Source: CAYFSC01 sp964345695
Lineage (GTDB): Bacteria; Bacteroidota; Rhodothermia; Rhodothermales; Salinibacteraceae
Reading direction: 5' to 3'
NCBI GenBank assembly: GCA_964345695.1
Contig: CAYFSC010000007.1
Coordinates: 1-35,699, forward strand
DNA: 35,699 nucleotides
Below, one piece after another: positions 1 to 10,792 of this stretch; positions within the stretch are counted from its first letter, which is position 1, and every line of letters begins with the position of its first letter. The notes under the pieces are model-generated. The model had not been told where the DNA came from. It worked only from the letters and a program-made list of their open reading frames with translations, and ran no database searches. The position numbers and the translations under genes are program-made.

Positions 1-32
1 GAGAACTTAAACACCCGAGAACTTAAACACCC
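1..32. repeat. two perfect tandem copies of a 16-bp unit at the window edge
   Basis: Positions 1-16 and 17-32 are identical copies of GAGAACTTAAACACCC. The array may continue to the left outside the window. The reverse strand reads as GTT-led blocks, like the heptad arrays elsewhere in the window, but the period here is 16 rather than 7 or 14. It lies just past the stop codon of the DUF3467 gene, which is read on the minus strand. Confidence 0.9.
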
Positions 33-41
33 AACACGTGA

Positions 42-371
42 TTATGCCTCCCCGCCGAAACCGCCGAACCGCATCGGTCGGTCGGGCCCCTGCTCCTCGT
101 GGTGGATGGCGCCGTAGGCGTCTTCATAACGCTCGATGTTTTCTTCCAGTGCGCTGAGCAGACGTTTGGCGTGCTGCGGGGTGACGATCATGCGGCTCTT
201 GACGCGAGCCTTCTGCACGCCTGGCACAACGCGGATGAAGTCGAGCACGAACTCCTCCGACGAGTGCGAGATCATCACGAGGTTTGCATACGTCCCCTCC
301 GCGGTGTCTTCATCAAGCTCGATGTTCATCTCCTGCGGAGCGTTCGGATCCGTCATTTCAGGGTCGGGCAT
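42..371 (-). CDS. DUF3467-type small acidic protein
   Basis: A protein of about 109 residues beginning MPDPEMTDPN, with a core running roughly from NIELDEDTAEGTYANL through VKSRMIVTPQHAKRLL to the end of a helix before a Gly-rich tail (FGGFGG). The block of 'Ala/Gly-x-Tyr-Ala-Asn ... hydrophobic strand ... His-Ser-x-Glu-Glu-Phe ... Arg-(Val/Leu)-hydrophobic-(Met/Ser)-x-Pro' is what I recognise as DUF3467, a small conserved family without a known biochemical role. The frame is open further upstream, but that extension runs through heptad repeat DNA and is probably untranslated. I chose the ATG at 371; the next ATG, at 356, is also possible. It lies downstream of the cystathionine beta-synthase gene on the same strand, 103 bases away, so the two may be co-transcribed. 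The function is unknown. Confidence 0.75.
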   Translation of the reverse strand: MPDPEMTDPNAPQEMNIELDEDTAEGTYANLVMISHSSEEFVLDFIRVVPGVQKARVKSRMIVTPQHAKRLLSALEENIERYEDAYGAIHHEEQGPDRPMRFGGFGGEA

Positions 372-380
372 ATAAGATCG

Positions 381-429
381 GTTGCGCGTTAAGTGTGAAG
401 GGTTGTGCGTGAAGGGTTGTGCGTGGCAG
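381..429. repeat. seven-unit heptad array (GTNNNNN) upstream of the DUF3467 gene
   Basis: Seven consecutive 7-bp units start at 381, and each begins with GT. Units 3 and 5 are GTGAAGG and units 4 and 6 are GTTGTGC, giving a perfect 14-bp tandem duplication at 397-410/411-424. The array fills the space between the DUF3467 start (371) and the end of the cystathionine beta-synthase gene (475), so it would lie in the leader or the intercistronic RNA. Confidence 0.85.
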
Positions 430-474
430 AACGGAACGGGCGGCGGCGTGCCTTCGAAAGGGGGCGGTCGATCC

Positions 475-1881
475 TCAACCGTCACCGTTACGACCCACGC
501 GGGCGAGGGCGCTGATCAGGTCACTCTTGGTGAGTACCGAGTAGTCGCTGTCGGGACCCCGGTCGACGAGCACCGCCCCGGCGTCCTGCTCAAGATAGGC
601 CGACAGATGCTCTAGGTGCATCGATTCGGGCACGACCGGGAACGGATCGCCCATGATGGAGCGCACCGGATCCTCACGCGTGTTCGGGTCGTCGATGAGC
701 TGGTTAAGAATGCGCGTCTCGGTGATGCTGCCGACGACGTCGCCATCGGCGTCGATCACGGGCATCTGCGAGATGCCGTCGGCCGTCATGCGTTCGATGA
801 CAGCCCCGACCGAATCGTTGGGGTCGGCGGCGATCACCTCGGGCGCCGAGCGGCGCATGTGCAGCACCTCGTCGGCCGTGACGTCCGGCTTGCTTTCTAG
901 GAAGCCATGGTTGCGCATCCACTCGTCGTTGTAGGTCTTCGAGAGGTAGCGGAAGCCGGAGTCTGGCAGCAACACCACGACCACATCGTCCTCCGACAGC
1001 GCATCGCGGTGGGCGTCCATCCACTGCAGCGCTCCGGCCACGGCCATTCCGCAAGACTGTCCGATGAAGAGCCCTTCCTCGCGCGCTAGGCGACGGGTCA
1101 TCTGCATCGCCGTCTTGTCGTCGACCTGCACGAAGTCGTCCACCACGTCGAAATCCATGTTCTCGGGCAGAATGTCCTCGCCGACGCCTTCCGTGAAGTA
1201 CGGGTAGATCGCATCCTCGTCGAAGACGCCCTCGTGGAAGTACGTGTGGAAGACCGACCCGCAGGGATCGACGCCGACCACCGTGATGTCGGGATTCTGT
1301 TCCTTCAGATACTGCGACGAACCGCTGATCGTGCCGCAGGTCCCGGCCCCTGCAATGAAGTGGCTGATGCGCCCTTCGGTCTGCTCCCACAGTTCGGGGC
1401 CCGTTGTTTCGTAGTGCGCCTGGGCGTTGGCGGGGTTGTCGTACTGGTTGAGATAGACGGAGTTGGGGATCTCGTCCGCCAGTCGCCGCGCCACCGAGTA
1501 GTAGCTTCGCGGATCGTCGGGCTCGACGTTGGTCGGACACACGAGCACCTCGGCCCCGAGTCCACGCAACACATCCACCTTCTCTTGGCTCTGCTTGTCG
1601 GTCGTCGTGAAGATGCAGCGGTAGCCTTTGGCAATGGCCGCGATCGCCAGGCCGGCGCCGGTGTTTCCGCTCGTGCCCTCGATGATCGTTCCGCCCGGTT
1701 CGATGAGCCCTTCCTCCTCGGCGGCTTCGATCATGCTGACTCCAATCCGATCCTTCACCGATCCGCCGGGGTTGAAGAACTCCACCTTGGCGAGAACGGT
1801 ACAGGGAAGGTCCTGCGCAAGCGTCTGGAACTCGACGAGCGGTGTGTCTCCGATGGTGTCTAGAATGCTGTCGTGCCACAT
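475..1881 (-). CDS. cbs: cystathionine beta-synthase (PLP enzyme with C-terminal CBS-domain pair)
   Basis: This is a fold-type II PLP enzyme of 468 residues. It condenses serine (or O-acetylserine) with homocysteine or sulfide in transsulfuration. The Schiff-base lysine is K43 in GGSVKDR. The substrate loop GTSGNTG is at 69-75, and a Gly/Thr-rich phosphate loop (GAGTCGTISG) follows near 185. A pair of CBS domains fills about residues 335-465 (from ADEVLHMRRSAPEV to VLTKSDLISAL). That architecture matches cystathionine beta-synthase rather than plain cysteine synthase, which is about 310 residues and lacks CBS domains. CBS pairs in this family bind adenosyl ligands and regulate activity; whether they bind S-adenosylmethionine here is unknown. 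The gene diverges from lon across about 430 bases, and the DUF3467 gene follows it. The ATG at 1881 gives the usual N-terminus (DTIGDTPLV). Confidence 0.92.
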   Translation of the reverse strand: MWHDSILDTIGDTPLVEFQTLAQDLPCTVLAKVEFFNPGGSVKDRIGVSMIEAAEEEGLIEPGGTIIEGTSGNTGAGLAIAAIAKGYRCIFTTTDKQSQEKVDVLRGLGAEVLVCPTNVEPDDPRSYYSVARRLADEIPNSVYLNQYDNPANAQAHYETTGPELWEQTEGRISHFIAGAGTCGTISGSSQYLKEQNPDITVVGVDPCGSVFHTYFHEGVFDEDAIYPYFTEGVGEDILPENMDFDVVDDFVQVDDKTAMQMTRRLAREEGLFIGQSCGMAVAGALQWMDAHRDALSEDDVVVVLLPDSGFRYLSKTYNDEWMRNHGFLESKPDVTADEVLHMRRSAPEVIAADPNDSVGAVIERMTADGISQMPVIDADGDVVGSITETRILNQLIDDPNTREDPVRSIMGDPFPVVPESMHLEHLSAYLEQDAGAVLVDRGPDSDYSVLTKSDLISALARVGRNGDG

Positions 1882-2311
1882 GGGGTAAGGGCTGTCAGTT
1901 CAACGTAGACATCGGGCCGCGAACGGCCCGCCGGCACCGCACGCTCGGACGCCGAAGGCCCACGCTTCTGTGGGTGCGCTTCTGTGGGTGGCCAGCGCCT
2001 TTGAGCCTACGGGTGCCATTTCAACTTGCACATTCCCAAAGCGTTCGTTGGTCGCGCGCTGCAGACGCTACGACCGAGAGCGCTTCTGGATCGGTTTGCA
2101 ACATACGATCTAGCGCGCACGAGATCATCCGGTCTGCAGAGATTCCACGGAGCCTCTGTCCTGCCATCTTGACAGAATCATTTGGAACGACCTCCCTGGT
2201 CTGGTTCTTGACGCCTACAGATACAACCTCTTGCCGAACGCGCGAGGAACAGGGTGCATCGGCATTCGTGCGGGAGGGTTGCTCGGACACACCGATTGTT
2301 GCTGCCCCTTT
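1882..2311. other. divergent intergenic region between cbs and lon
   Basis: There are 430 bases between two divergently read starts, so it must hold promoters for both. I see no convincing -33/-7 pair and no CIRCE-type inverted repeat (TTAGCACTC...GAGTGCTAA) that would mark heat-shock control of lon. TTGACA-like hexamers at about 2170 and 2208 have no matching downstream box. The only clear structure is the 14-bp tandem duplication at 1963-1990. Confidence 0.6.
1963..1990. repeat. perfect 14-bp tandem duplication (two 7-bp sub-units each)
   Basis: CGCTTCTGTGGGTG is present at 1963-1976 and again at 1977-1990 without mismatch, in the cbs-lon intergenic region. It can be read as alternating heptads CGCTTCT and GTGGGTG, so it shares the period of the other arrays in the window. 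Confidence 0.9.
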
Positions 2312-4846
2312 ATGACGGACACCGATTTGCTTGACTGGATGATGGATGATCTAGATGCTCCTGAAGGCGAGCCGGAGGAGAACATTCCTCTTCCGTCGCT
2401 GGACGACGAGGTGGAAATGGGAGAGGCCGAGATTCCGGAGGAGCTTTCGATTCTGGCCCTGCGGAACACCGTTCTCTTTCCCGGCGTCGTGCTGCCGATT
2501 ACCGTCGGACGCGATCGGTCGCTCTCCCTGGTCCGCGACGCTTTCGAGGCCGACGAGCCCGTCGGCGTGGTGGCGCAGCGCGATCCCGAGGTCGAACGGC
2601 CAACGCCCGACGACCTGTACGCGGTGGGCACGATGGCCGAAATCCTCCGGCTCCTCAAGATGCCGGACGGCTCGAAGTCCATCATCATTCAGGGCAAGCG
2701 CCGCCTGCACACCGACTCGTATCTCCAGACCGATCCGTACTTTCGGGCCTCCGTTACGCCCTTCGAGCCGGACTTCGATACGGAAAATGTGGAGATCCAA
2801 GCCCGCATTCGACCGATCAAGGAGCTGGCCGTCCAGATCGTCAACCGCTCGCCGAACCTGCCGAGCGAGGCTGCCGAGGCGATCGAGAACATCGAGTCGC
2901 CGCCGTTCCTGATTCACTTTATCGCGTCGAACCTACAGGTCGACGTGGAGACGAAGCAGGAGATTTTGGAGATGGTCTCGCTCGTGGATCAGGCCGAGCT
3001 TGTGCTGGATCAACTGCAGGAGGAGCTGCAGGTCCTGGAGCTTTCCGAGCAGATTCGCACGCGGGTCAAGAGCGACGTCGACGAGCAGCAGCGCGAGTAC
3101 CTGTTGCGCCAGCAGATGAAGGCCATCCAGGAAGAGTTGGGCGAGGGCGAGCCGGGCACCGAAATTGAAGATCTGCGCCAGCGCGCCGACGAGAAAGATC
3201 TGCCGGCCCACGCCCAGGAACAGTTCGATGAAGAACTCAACCGCCTACGCCGGACGAATCCGGCGGCGCCGGACTATGCGGTCACCCGCAACTACATCGA
3301 GTGGATTCTCGACCTGCCTTGGACCGAGGTTTCGGAGGACCAGCTGGACATCGCGCGGTCCGAAGAGATCCTCAACGAAGACCACTACGATCTCGAGGAT
3401 GTGAAGAAGCGCATCCTGGAGTACCTGGCCGTTCTCAAGCTCAAGGGCGACATGAAGGCGCCGATCTTGTGTCTGCACGGACCGCCCGGCGTGGGCAAAA
3501 CCAGCCTGGGCCGCAGCGTGGCGCGCGCCCTGGGCCGCGAGTTCGTGCGCATGAGCCTGGGCGGAGTGCGTGATGAAGCCGAGATTCGCGGCCATCGGCG
3601 CACCTATGTCGGGGCGCTGCCCGGCCGCATTCTGCAGGGCATCAAGAAGGCCGGTACCAACAATCCGGTGTTTATGCTCGACGAGGTGGACAAGCTCGAT
3701 TCCGGCTTCCGCGGCGACCCTTCGAGCGCGCTTCTCGAAGTGCTCGACCCCGAGCAGAACGACACGTTCAACGACCACTACCTGGAGCTCGACTACGACC
3801 TCTCGAAGGTCCTTTTCATCGCGACGGCGAACTATGCGGAGCAGATTCCCGCCCCGCTGCGCGACCGCATGGAGATGATCGAGATCAACGGCTACACGCA
3901 GTATGCCAAGCTTCAGATCGCCAAGCAGTACCTGGTGCCGCGCCAGGTTGAGCGCAACGGCCTGGACGAAGACCAATTCGCGATCGACGACGATGCGCTG
4001 CGCCTGCTCATCGACGGATACACCCGCGAGTCGGGCGTACGGCAGTTGGAGCGCACGATCGGTGCGGTGGCGCGCGGTGTGGCCAAGAAGATCGCGGTCC
4101 GCGACATCGAGGCTGCCGTCATCACTGAGGACGACGTCGAAGCGTACCTCGGCGCTCGGAAGTACTTCAGCGAGGTCGCCGAGCGTACAGAGGTGCCAGG
4201 CGTGGCCACCGGCCTGGCCTGGACGCCCGCTGGCGGCGACATTTTGTTTATCGAGGCCTCCTTGTCGCGCGGCTCCGGTCGCCTCACACTCACCGGCCAG
4301 CTCGGCGACGTCATGAAGGAGTCGGCGCAGGCCGCCCTCTCGTACGTGAAGGCCCGCGCAGACGAGCTCGGCATTCCACAGGATGCGTTCCGCTACTGGA
4401 ACCTGCACGTGCACGTCCCCGCCGGTGCGGTGCCCAAGGACGGTCCGTCAGCAGGAACAACCATCCTAGCGGCCCTGGTGTCGGCCTACACGCAGCGCCG
4501 GGTGAAGCACACGGTTGCCATGACGGGCGAGATCACGCTGCGCGGCCTGGTGCTTCCGGTGGGCGGCATCAAGGAGAAGGTGCTCGCAGCCAAGCGGGCC
4601 GGCATCGGAACGGTACTGCTGCCGGAGAAGAACGAGAAGGACGTCAGAGACATCTCCGAAGAAGAGGCGCTTGAGGGCCTCGACATCGTCTACGTAGAGC
4701 GCATGGACGCGATTATCGATCAGGTTCTGGAGCCAGAGCCCGAGACCGACCCGCAGGAATTTTTCACGGTGCCGGACGCCGAGAAGCATATGCCAGGCAC
4801 GCCCCGGCCTCACGAGGCCCCGTCGGAGGAGTCGATGGTGACGTAA
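2312..4846 (+). CDS. lon: ATP-dependent Lon protease
   Basis: An ATP-dependent serine protease of 844 residues that degrades damaged and regulatory proteins in the cytoplasm. The N-terminal substrate-binding domain starts after a strongly acidic leader (ELSILALRNTVLFPGVVLPI near 45) and continues to about 245; a coiled-coil linker follows (REYLLRQQMKAIQEELG). The AAA+ module has Walker A GPPGVGKT at 390-397 and Walker B VFMLDEVD at 453-460. The protease domain carries the Ser-Lys dyad: S713 in KDGPSAGT and K754 in GGIKEK. The length is normal for LonA. The frame is open upstream to a TTG at 2231, but the ATG at 2312 gives the expected N-terminus. The gene is monocistronic and faces the next minus-strand gene. 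Confidence 0.97.
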   Translation: MTDTDLLDWMMDDLDAPEGEPEENIPLPSLDDEVEMGEAEIPEELSILALRNTVLFPGVVLPITVGRDRSLSLVRDAFEADEPVGVVAQRDPEVERPTPDDLYAVGTMAEILRLLKMPDGSKSIIIQGKRRLHTDSYLQTDPYFRASVTPFEPDFDTENVEIQARIRPIKELAVQIVNRSPNLPSEAAEAIENIESPPFLIHFIASNLQVDVETKQEILEMVSLVDQAELVLDQLQEELQVLELSEQIRTRVKSDVDEQQREYLLRQQMKAIQEELGEGEPGTEIEDLRQRADEKDLPAHAQEQFDEELNRLRRTNPAAPDYAVTRNYIEWILDLPWTEVSEDQLDIARSEEILNEDHYDLEDVKKRILEYLAVLKLKGDMKAPILCLHGPPGVGKTSLGRSVARALGREFVRMSLGGVRDEAEIRGHRRTYVGALPGRILQGIKKAGTNNPVFMLDEVDKLDSGFRGDPSSALLEVLDPEQNDTFNDHYLELDYDLSKVLFIATANYAEQIPAPLRDRMEMIEINGYTQYAKLQIAKQYLVPRQVERNGLDEDQFAIDDDALRLLIDGYTRESGVRQLERTIGAVARGVAKKIAVRDIEAAVITEDDVEAYLGARKYFSEVAERTEVPGVATGLAWTPAGGDILFIEASLSRGSGRLTLTGQLGDVMKESAQAALSYVKARADELGIPQDAFRYWNLHVHVPAGAVPKDGPSAGTTILAALVSAYTQRRVKHTVAMTGEITLRGLVLPVGGIKEKVLAAKRAGIGTVLLPEKNEKDVRDISEEEALEGLDIVYVERMDAIIDQVLEPEPETDPQEFFTVPDAEKHMPGTPRPHEAPSEESMVT

Positions 4847-4906
4847 TACGGTTCCGGAATGGCCGACGGCAACGGCGGTCTGGATCGTCGTTTGCCGCAC
4901 CAGCGA

Positions 4907-4941
4907 TCCCTGGCATCCAAAACGGCGCCGGGATCCAGGGA
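4907..4941. terminator. possible hairpin between the convergent lon and 5016-5249 genes
   Basis: TCCCTGGCATCC at 4907-4918 can pair with GGATCCAGGGA at 4931-4941 (11 pairs, one bulged C) around a 12-base loop. It lies 60 bases after the lon stop, between two convergent genes, so it could end transcription from both sides. There is no U-run on either strand, so factor-independent termination is uncertain. Confidence 0.35.
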
Positions 4942-5015
4942 GAAAGGATTGGAGAGAACAGCATCGACACGCATTCCTCCCTGCGTGCCCACCGACGTCC
5001 CTTGCAGCATCGGTT

Positions 5016-5249
5016 TCATTCCTCTCGGTCGCGTTCTTCGATGACCTTCGCGTCTTCGATATCCGGATCCAGCTCCCGATCAAACGCTCGTTTCGATTCC
5101 TCGGCGATAGACGCAGCCCGATCGACGGCCGAATCGATCAGGTTGGCGGTGAGGCGAAGAGCACTTCCGCCGAGGTAGACAGTCTTGCCCAACCAGTTCA
5201 GCCGTCGGAAGTCGACGTCGCGGCGCGGTTCGTCGGATTGGTCAGACAT
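5016..5249 (-). CDS. small charged helical protein of unknown function
   Basis: A 77-residue protein starting MSDQSDEPRRDVDFRRL. A central stretch with amphipathic, Ala/Leu-rich helix character (about residues 18-52, KTVYLGGSALRLTANLIDSA and onward) is followed by a highly charged tail rich in Asp/Glu/Arg. There are no Cys residues and no recognisable domain. The weakly hydrophobic helix could be a peripheral membrane or phasin-like helix, but this is a guess. Its layout resembles the neighbouring 91-residue protein at 5412-5687, which has an acidic Ser-rich leader, a DF motif and then an amphipathic Ala-rich helix. Both are read on the minus strand, 162 bases apart. The coding call rests on the acidic composition typical of this genome. 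Confidence 0.6.
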   Translation of the reverse strand: MSDQSDEPRRDVDFRRLNWLGKTVYLGGSALRLTANLIDSAVDRAASIAEESKRAFDRELDPDIEDAKVIEERDREE

Positions 5250-5411
5250 GGCGGAAGACTGAAGATGAACGATAGAGGCTGATGGGGAATCACTGGAAGC
5301 TCCCTCCCACGGGTCCGTTCCCCCTTTCTCTTTGAAGGCACGCCGGGGGCAACCATTCTACCGGATCCGGCCAGACCCAGACACGGGTTCTACGCGCCCA
5401 CGTCCATGGGG

Positions 5412-5687
5412 CTACTCTTTCGGGGCTTGGCGCTGCGAGGTTTCGGGTTCGGCCGGTCCCGGTCCCGTGCCCGGATCGGCGTCCGAGGAGGGCTGCCCCC
5501 TGTGGCGCGCCTGCTTGAACACGTCGTCGAGGCCTTCGGCCAGGGCGTGCCCGGCCTCCTCGATGCCGCGGGCCAACGTCGACACGGTCGCTTCCACGAG
5601 GAACGTGGCCTGCTCCTCGAGCCTCATGGATTCGAAGTCGCGGCGTGTCTGATCGTACTGTTCGCTGGAAGAGGAGTCGGTAGTCAT
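5412..5687 (-). CDS. small helical protein of unknown function with Pro-rich tail
   Basis: A protein of about 91 residues starting MTTDSSSSEQYDQTRRDFES. The frame is open to 5726, but the ATG at 5687 gives a leader like those of its neighbours. Residues about 20-58 form one long amphipathic helix (EEQATFLVEATVSTLARGIE and onward). The C-terminal third is Pro/Gly/Glu-rich and probably disordered. I recognise no family. The helix pattern and the leader are similar to the 77-residue protein encoded just downstream at 5016-5249, so the pair may be distant paralogues. It diverges from rsgA, whose start is 130 bases away. Confidence 0.6.
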   Translation of the reverse strand: MTTDSSSSEQYDQTRRDFESMRLEEQATFLVEATVSTLARGIEEAGHALAEGLDDVFKQARHRGQPSSDADPGTGPGPAEPETSQRQAPKE

Positions 5688-5816
5688 GAGTCGAACCGTT
5701 TCTGTGTACGAGCCGTTGATCGACACCGTGACCGATACAGGGTCACCCTGTCGTCGTCACCCACATGACGAGCCACCGGGCTCAATGGTTTCTGAACGAA
5801 AGGCCTCCCCATTCGC

Positions 5817-6803
5817 ATGAGCACGTCCCCCTCCTCGTCGTCCACGGCGGACACGGAGCCGCCCCGTCTGGACGGAGTCGTGACCCGCTCGACCGGAAGC
5901 TGGTACGACGTTCGCGTGAACGGCCACGTCGTGCCGTCCCGGGTGCGGGGCAAGTTCCGGCTCCAGGAAAAGGACGTGACCAACCCGGTGGCCGTGGGCG
6001 ACCGCGTCACGATCCGCTACAACGAGGACGACGAGACCGGCTTGATTCTGGATATCCACGAGCGGCAGAACGAGCTCAGCCGGCGTGCGGCAGGCCGGCG
6101 GGCCGGTGAAAAGCACGTCATCGTCGCCAACATCGACCGGGCCTGGGCCGTGCAGTCCGTTCGGCTGCCGCGTCTCAACCTCGGCTTTGTCGACCGCTTC
6201 CTCGTGTCGGCCGACCTGCACGACATCCCGGCCGGCCTCATCATCAATAAAGTCGACCTAATGACTGAGGACGACGAAGCGAGGGTGCACGAGGCCCGGC
6301 GCATCTACGAAGATCTGGGGCATCCGGTGCTGTGCACGAGTGCCCTCGAGGCCACAGGCCTCGATGTCCTGAAGGAGGCGTTCCAGGATCAGGTCAACGC
6401 CATCACCGGGCCGTCCGGCGCAGGCAAGTCCACCCTGCTAAACGCCATCGAGCCGCAGCTCGACATCGAGACGAGCGCCGTCAGCCAAAAGACGCGGAAG
6501 GGCACGCACACGACGACCTATGCCGAACTGCACCCGCTGTCCTTTGGCGGCTACGTGGTAGACACCCCCGGCATCCGCGAGTTCGGCATCCTGGAGATGC
6601 ACCCCGCCGATCTCGCCCACTTTTTCGTGGAGTTCATCCCCTACCTCGACGACTGCAAGTTCGATGACTGCACGCACGACCACGAGCCGGGCTGTGCCGT
6701 GAAGGAGGCCGTTGAGCACGGCGAGATCCACTCGAGGCGGTACGAAAGCTACCTCAGCATCCTACACTCGCTGCAAGCCGGCGACGAGGGCACGGGTCGA
6801 TAG
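5817..6803 (+). CDS. rsgA: ribosome small-subunit-dependent GTPase RsgA
   Basis: A circularly permuted GTPase of 328 residues that checks late maturation of the 30S subunit. An N-terminal OB-fold (about 20-85, containing GDRVTIRYNEDD) precedes the GTPase. The motifs come in the permuted order: G4 NKVD at 144-147, G1 GPSGAGKS at 198-205, G2 region HTTT at 231-234, G3 DTPG at 249-252. The C-terminal zinc site is complete: C280, C285, H287 and C293 in a C-x4-C-x-H-x5-C arrangement. A Ser-rich leader of about 15 residues precedes the OB-fold. The ATG at 5817 has no Shine-Dalgarno sequence in front of it. The gene stands alone, converging on topA. Confidence 0.96.
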   Translation: MSTSPSSSSTADTEPPRLDGVVTRSTGSWYDVRVNGHVVPSRVRGKFRLQEKDVTNPVAVGDRVTIRYNEDDETGLILDIHERQNELSRRAAGRRAGEKHVIVANIDRAWAVQSVRLPRLNLGFVDRFLVSADLHDIPAGLIINKVDLMTEDDEARVHEARRIYEDLGHPVLCTSALEATGLDVLKEAFQDQVNAITGPSGAGKSTLLNAIEPQLDIETSAVSQKTRKGTHTTTYAELHPLSFGGYVVDTPGIREFGILEMHPADLAHFFVEFIPYLDDCKFDDCTHDHEPGCAVKEAVEHGEIHSRRYESYLSILHSLQAGDEGTGR

Positions 6804-6894
6804 GGAGCAATCTGGGCGGATGCAGGTGCATCGAGATTACCCGTGCGCGCGTGAAGGGCGCGCCTCCCGGTGCACGCACGCGGCCCCCGGGCGG

Positions 6895-9498
<2,604 letters not shown>

Positions 9499-9804
9499 AA
9501 ACAATAGAAAATCATTCGGTGCGACGATAGGGGAGGAGACCGGCTGCGAGTTGCTGGACGAAGGGTCCCTCCCGATGGATAGCTCGTTAGGCACGCTGGA
9601 TCCTACATCCTCGTTCCACGGACCGCGTTATGTCTCTGTTGAGGCGAACATGCAACGAGATTGTTCGAAGTTGTCGCCCGCAGTTTGCGGCCCCGTTCGC
9701 CACCGACGACAAACGGCCCGCCCCATTCACTGGAGCGAGCCGCTGTCGGTGTCACTGTGGCAGGGGCCGGTGGCTCCCGGCCCTGGCTTGTCTCCGCAGG
9801 AGCC
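9499..9804. other. intergenic region between dps and topA
   Basis: About 306 bases with no credible coding frame. It must hold the topA promoter; a TATCGTCG at 9529-9522 on the minus strand is a weak -7 candidate without a matching TTG upstream. The dps-proximal end holds the hairpin at 9761-9785. I see nothing else. Confidence 0.5.
9761..9785 (-). terminator. GC-rich hairpin downstream of dps
   Basis: CAGGGGCCGG pairs with CCGGCCCTG (nine pairs, one bulged G) around a six-base loop. It lies about 20 bases past the dps stop codon, which is where a terminator is expected. There is no clear U-run after the stem, so it may stabilise the 3' end or need help to terminate. Confidence 0.45.
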
Positions 9805-10485
9805 CTACGCGGTATGCGACTCCCCGTCCGGGCGCCCCTGCTCCAGGCTGTCTTCGCCGAGGAAGTGATCGAGGTGGTGCGCCCGATCCTCCACCTTGGT
9901 CAGTACCTTCTTAACGGTGCGTTCCGTGCCGGGATCGCCGAGATCACGGGCGAGTCGAATGGTGTCGCGCAGCGCCTGGGCGAGCGTCCGCTCCGCTGCC
10001 AGGTCGTGCTCCAGCATCGGACGGATGCGGTACGTGCCCTCGGGCTCGTGCGTCACCAGCGAGCGGTCGGCAATGTTCGCGGGCTCGCTCGTCGGGATGC
10101 CGCCGAGGGCGGTCATGCGTTCGGCTACGCGGTCGAGGTACGTGTGCACCTCCTCATAGCTCTCCTCGAAGAAGAGGTGCAGATCCCGGAATTGCGGGCC
10201 TTCCACGAGCCAGTGGTGCTTCTGGTACTGGTGGTACAGCACCCAAAGCGTGCACTGAATGGTGTCAAGCTTCGGCACGAGCTGCTCCACCGTTTCGTCA
10301 TCGAGCCCGACCGGGTTCTCCTCGATCGTGCCCGGCGCCCGCCAGGGCGTGTCGAAATCGACAGACGGTTTTGAAGCCGTCGTCGTGCCATCGTTTGGCG
10401 TCGCCCCATGATCGGACGTCGCTCCGTTGTTGGCCGTGGTTTCAGGTTCGGAAGTTGATGTGTGCTGCGTGATGGTGTCAGGCAT
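9805..10485 (-). CDS. dps: Dps-family ferritin (DNA-binding protein from starved cells)
   Basis: A ferritin-like four-helix protein of 226 residues that oxidises and stores iron with peroxide and protects DNA. All inter-subunit ferroxidase ligands of the Dps family can be placed with the right spacing: H91 (HHW), H103 (LH), D118 and E122 (in LDRVAER). The signature 'H-W-x-V-x-G-P-x-F-x-x-L-H-x-x-F-E-E' is present. It is longer than typical Dps (150-190 residues) because of a Thr/Ser/Asn-rich, apparently disordered N-terminal arm of about 50 residues (TSTSEPETTANNGATSDHG). In some Dps proteins N-terminal arms contact DNA, but this one is acidic or neutral rather than Lys-rich, so DNA binding through it is doubtful. 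The ATG at 10485 was preferred over an upstream in-frame ATG at 10566, which would add an unrelated hydrophobic leader. Confidence 0.92.
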   Translation of the reverse strand: MPDTITQHTSTSEPETTANNGATSDHGATPNDGTTTASKPSVDFDTPWRAPGTIEENPVGLDDETVEQLVPKLDTIQCTLWVLYHQYQKHHWLVEGPQFRDLHLFFEESYEEVHTYLDRVAERMTALGGIPTSEPANIADRSLVTHEPEGTYRIRPMLEHDLAAERTLAQALRDTIRLARDLGDPGTERTVKKVLTKVEDRAHHLDHFLGEDSLEQGRPDGESHTA

Positions 10486-10792
10486 GTCAGAGCGTCGGAG
10501 TTGATTTGATGTCAGCGTGTCGCGTACAGCGGGTGAGAGTGCCAGAATGAGAAGCAACGATTCCACTTAATAGTGTGCACAAAGGTAATGCCGACTGGGG
10601 CCCCTCCATCTCGACTTCGCCTTTCGGTCTTGTAATAAACCGCGAGGGCTCCCTCAGCGGCACCGAGGTCTGCAGGTCGGGGCACGGGAGCGACGGATGG
10701 CGGAATCCCCCCACAAGCAGACCCAACGATGCCGGACAGATTCTTTCCCGGTATGACGCCATCTTTCCGCCCGTCAGTCGGCCGTGCTTTAG
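10486..10792. other. intergenic region between dps and the ppdK relic
   Basis: About 307 bases. It contains a -7-like box for dps at 10580-10587. No frame here aligns, to my reading, with the part of pyruvate phosphate dikinase that should precede the relic, so that part has been deleted or is beyond recognition. I see no other feature. Confidence 0.5.
10580..10587 (-). promoter_or_regulatory. possible dps -7 box (TACCTTTG)
   Basis: The minus strand reads TACCTTTG, a perfect match to the Bacteroidota -7 element TAnnTTTG, about 95 bases upstream of the dps ATG. No TTG lies 19-21 bases upstream, so the -33 element is missing or replaced by an activator. The call rests on one box. Confidence 0.25.

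Noticed and set aside
1..429. CRISPR array
   Set aside because: The repeat units are 7-16 bases with no spacers of constant length; no cas genes in the window.
2160..2215. Sigma-70-like TTGACA/TTGACG hexamers upstream of lon
   Set aside because: No -10 or -7 element at suitable spacing; a heat-shock CIRCE element was also looked for and not found.
3245..4414. A 389-codon minus-strand open frame inside lon
   Set aside because: Antisense shadow of Lon's AAA+ and protease parts with biased composition.
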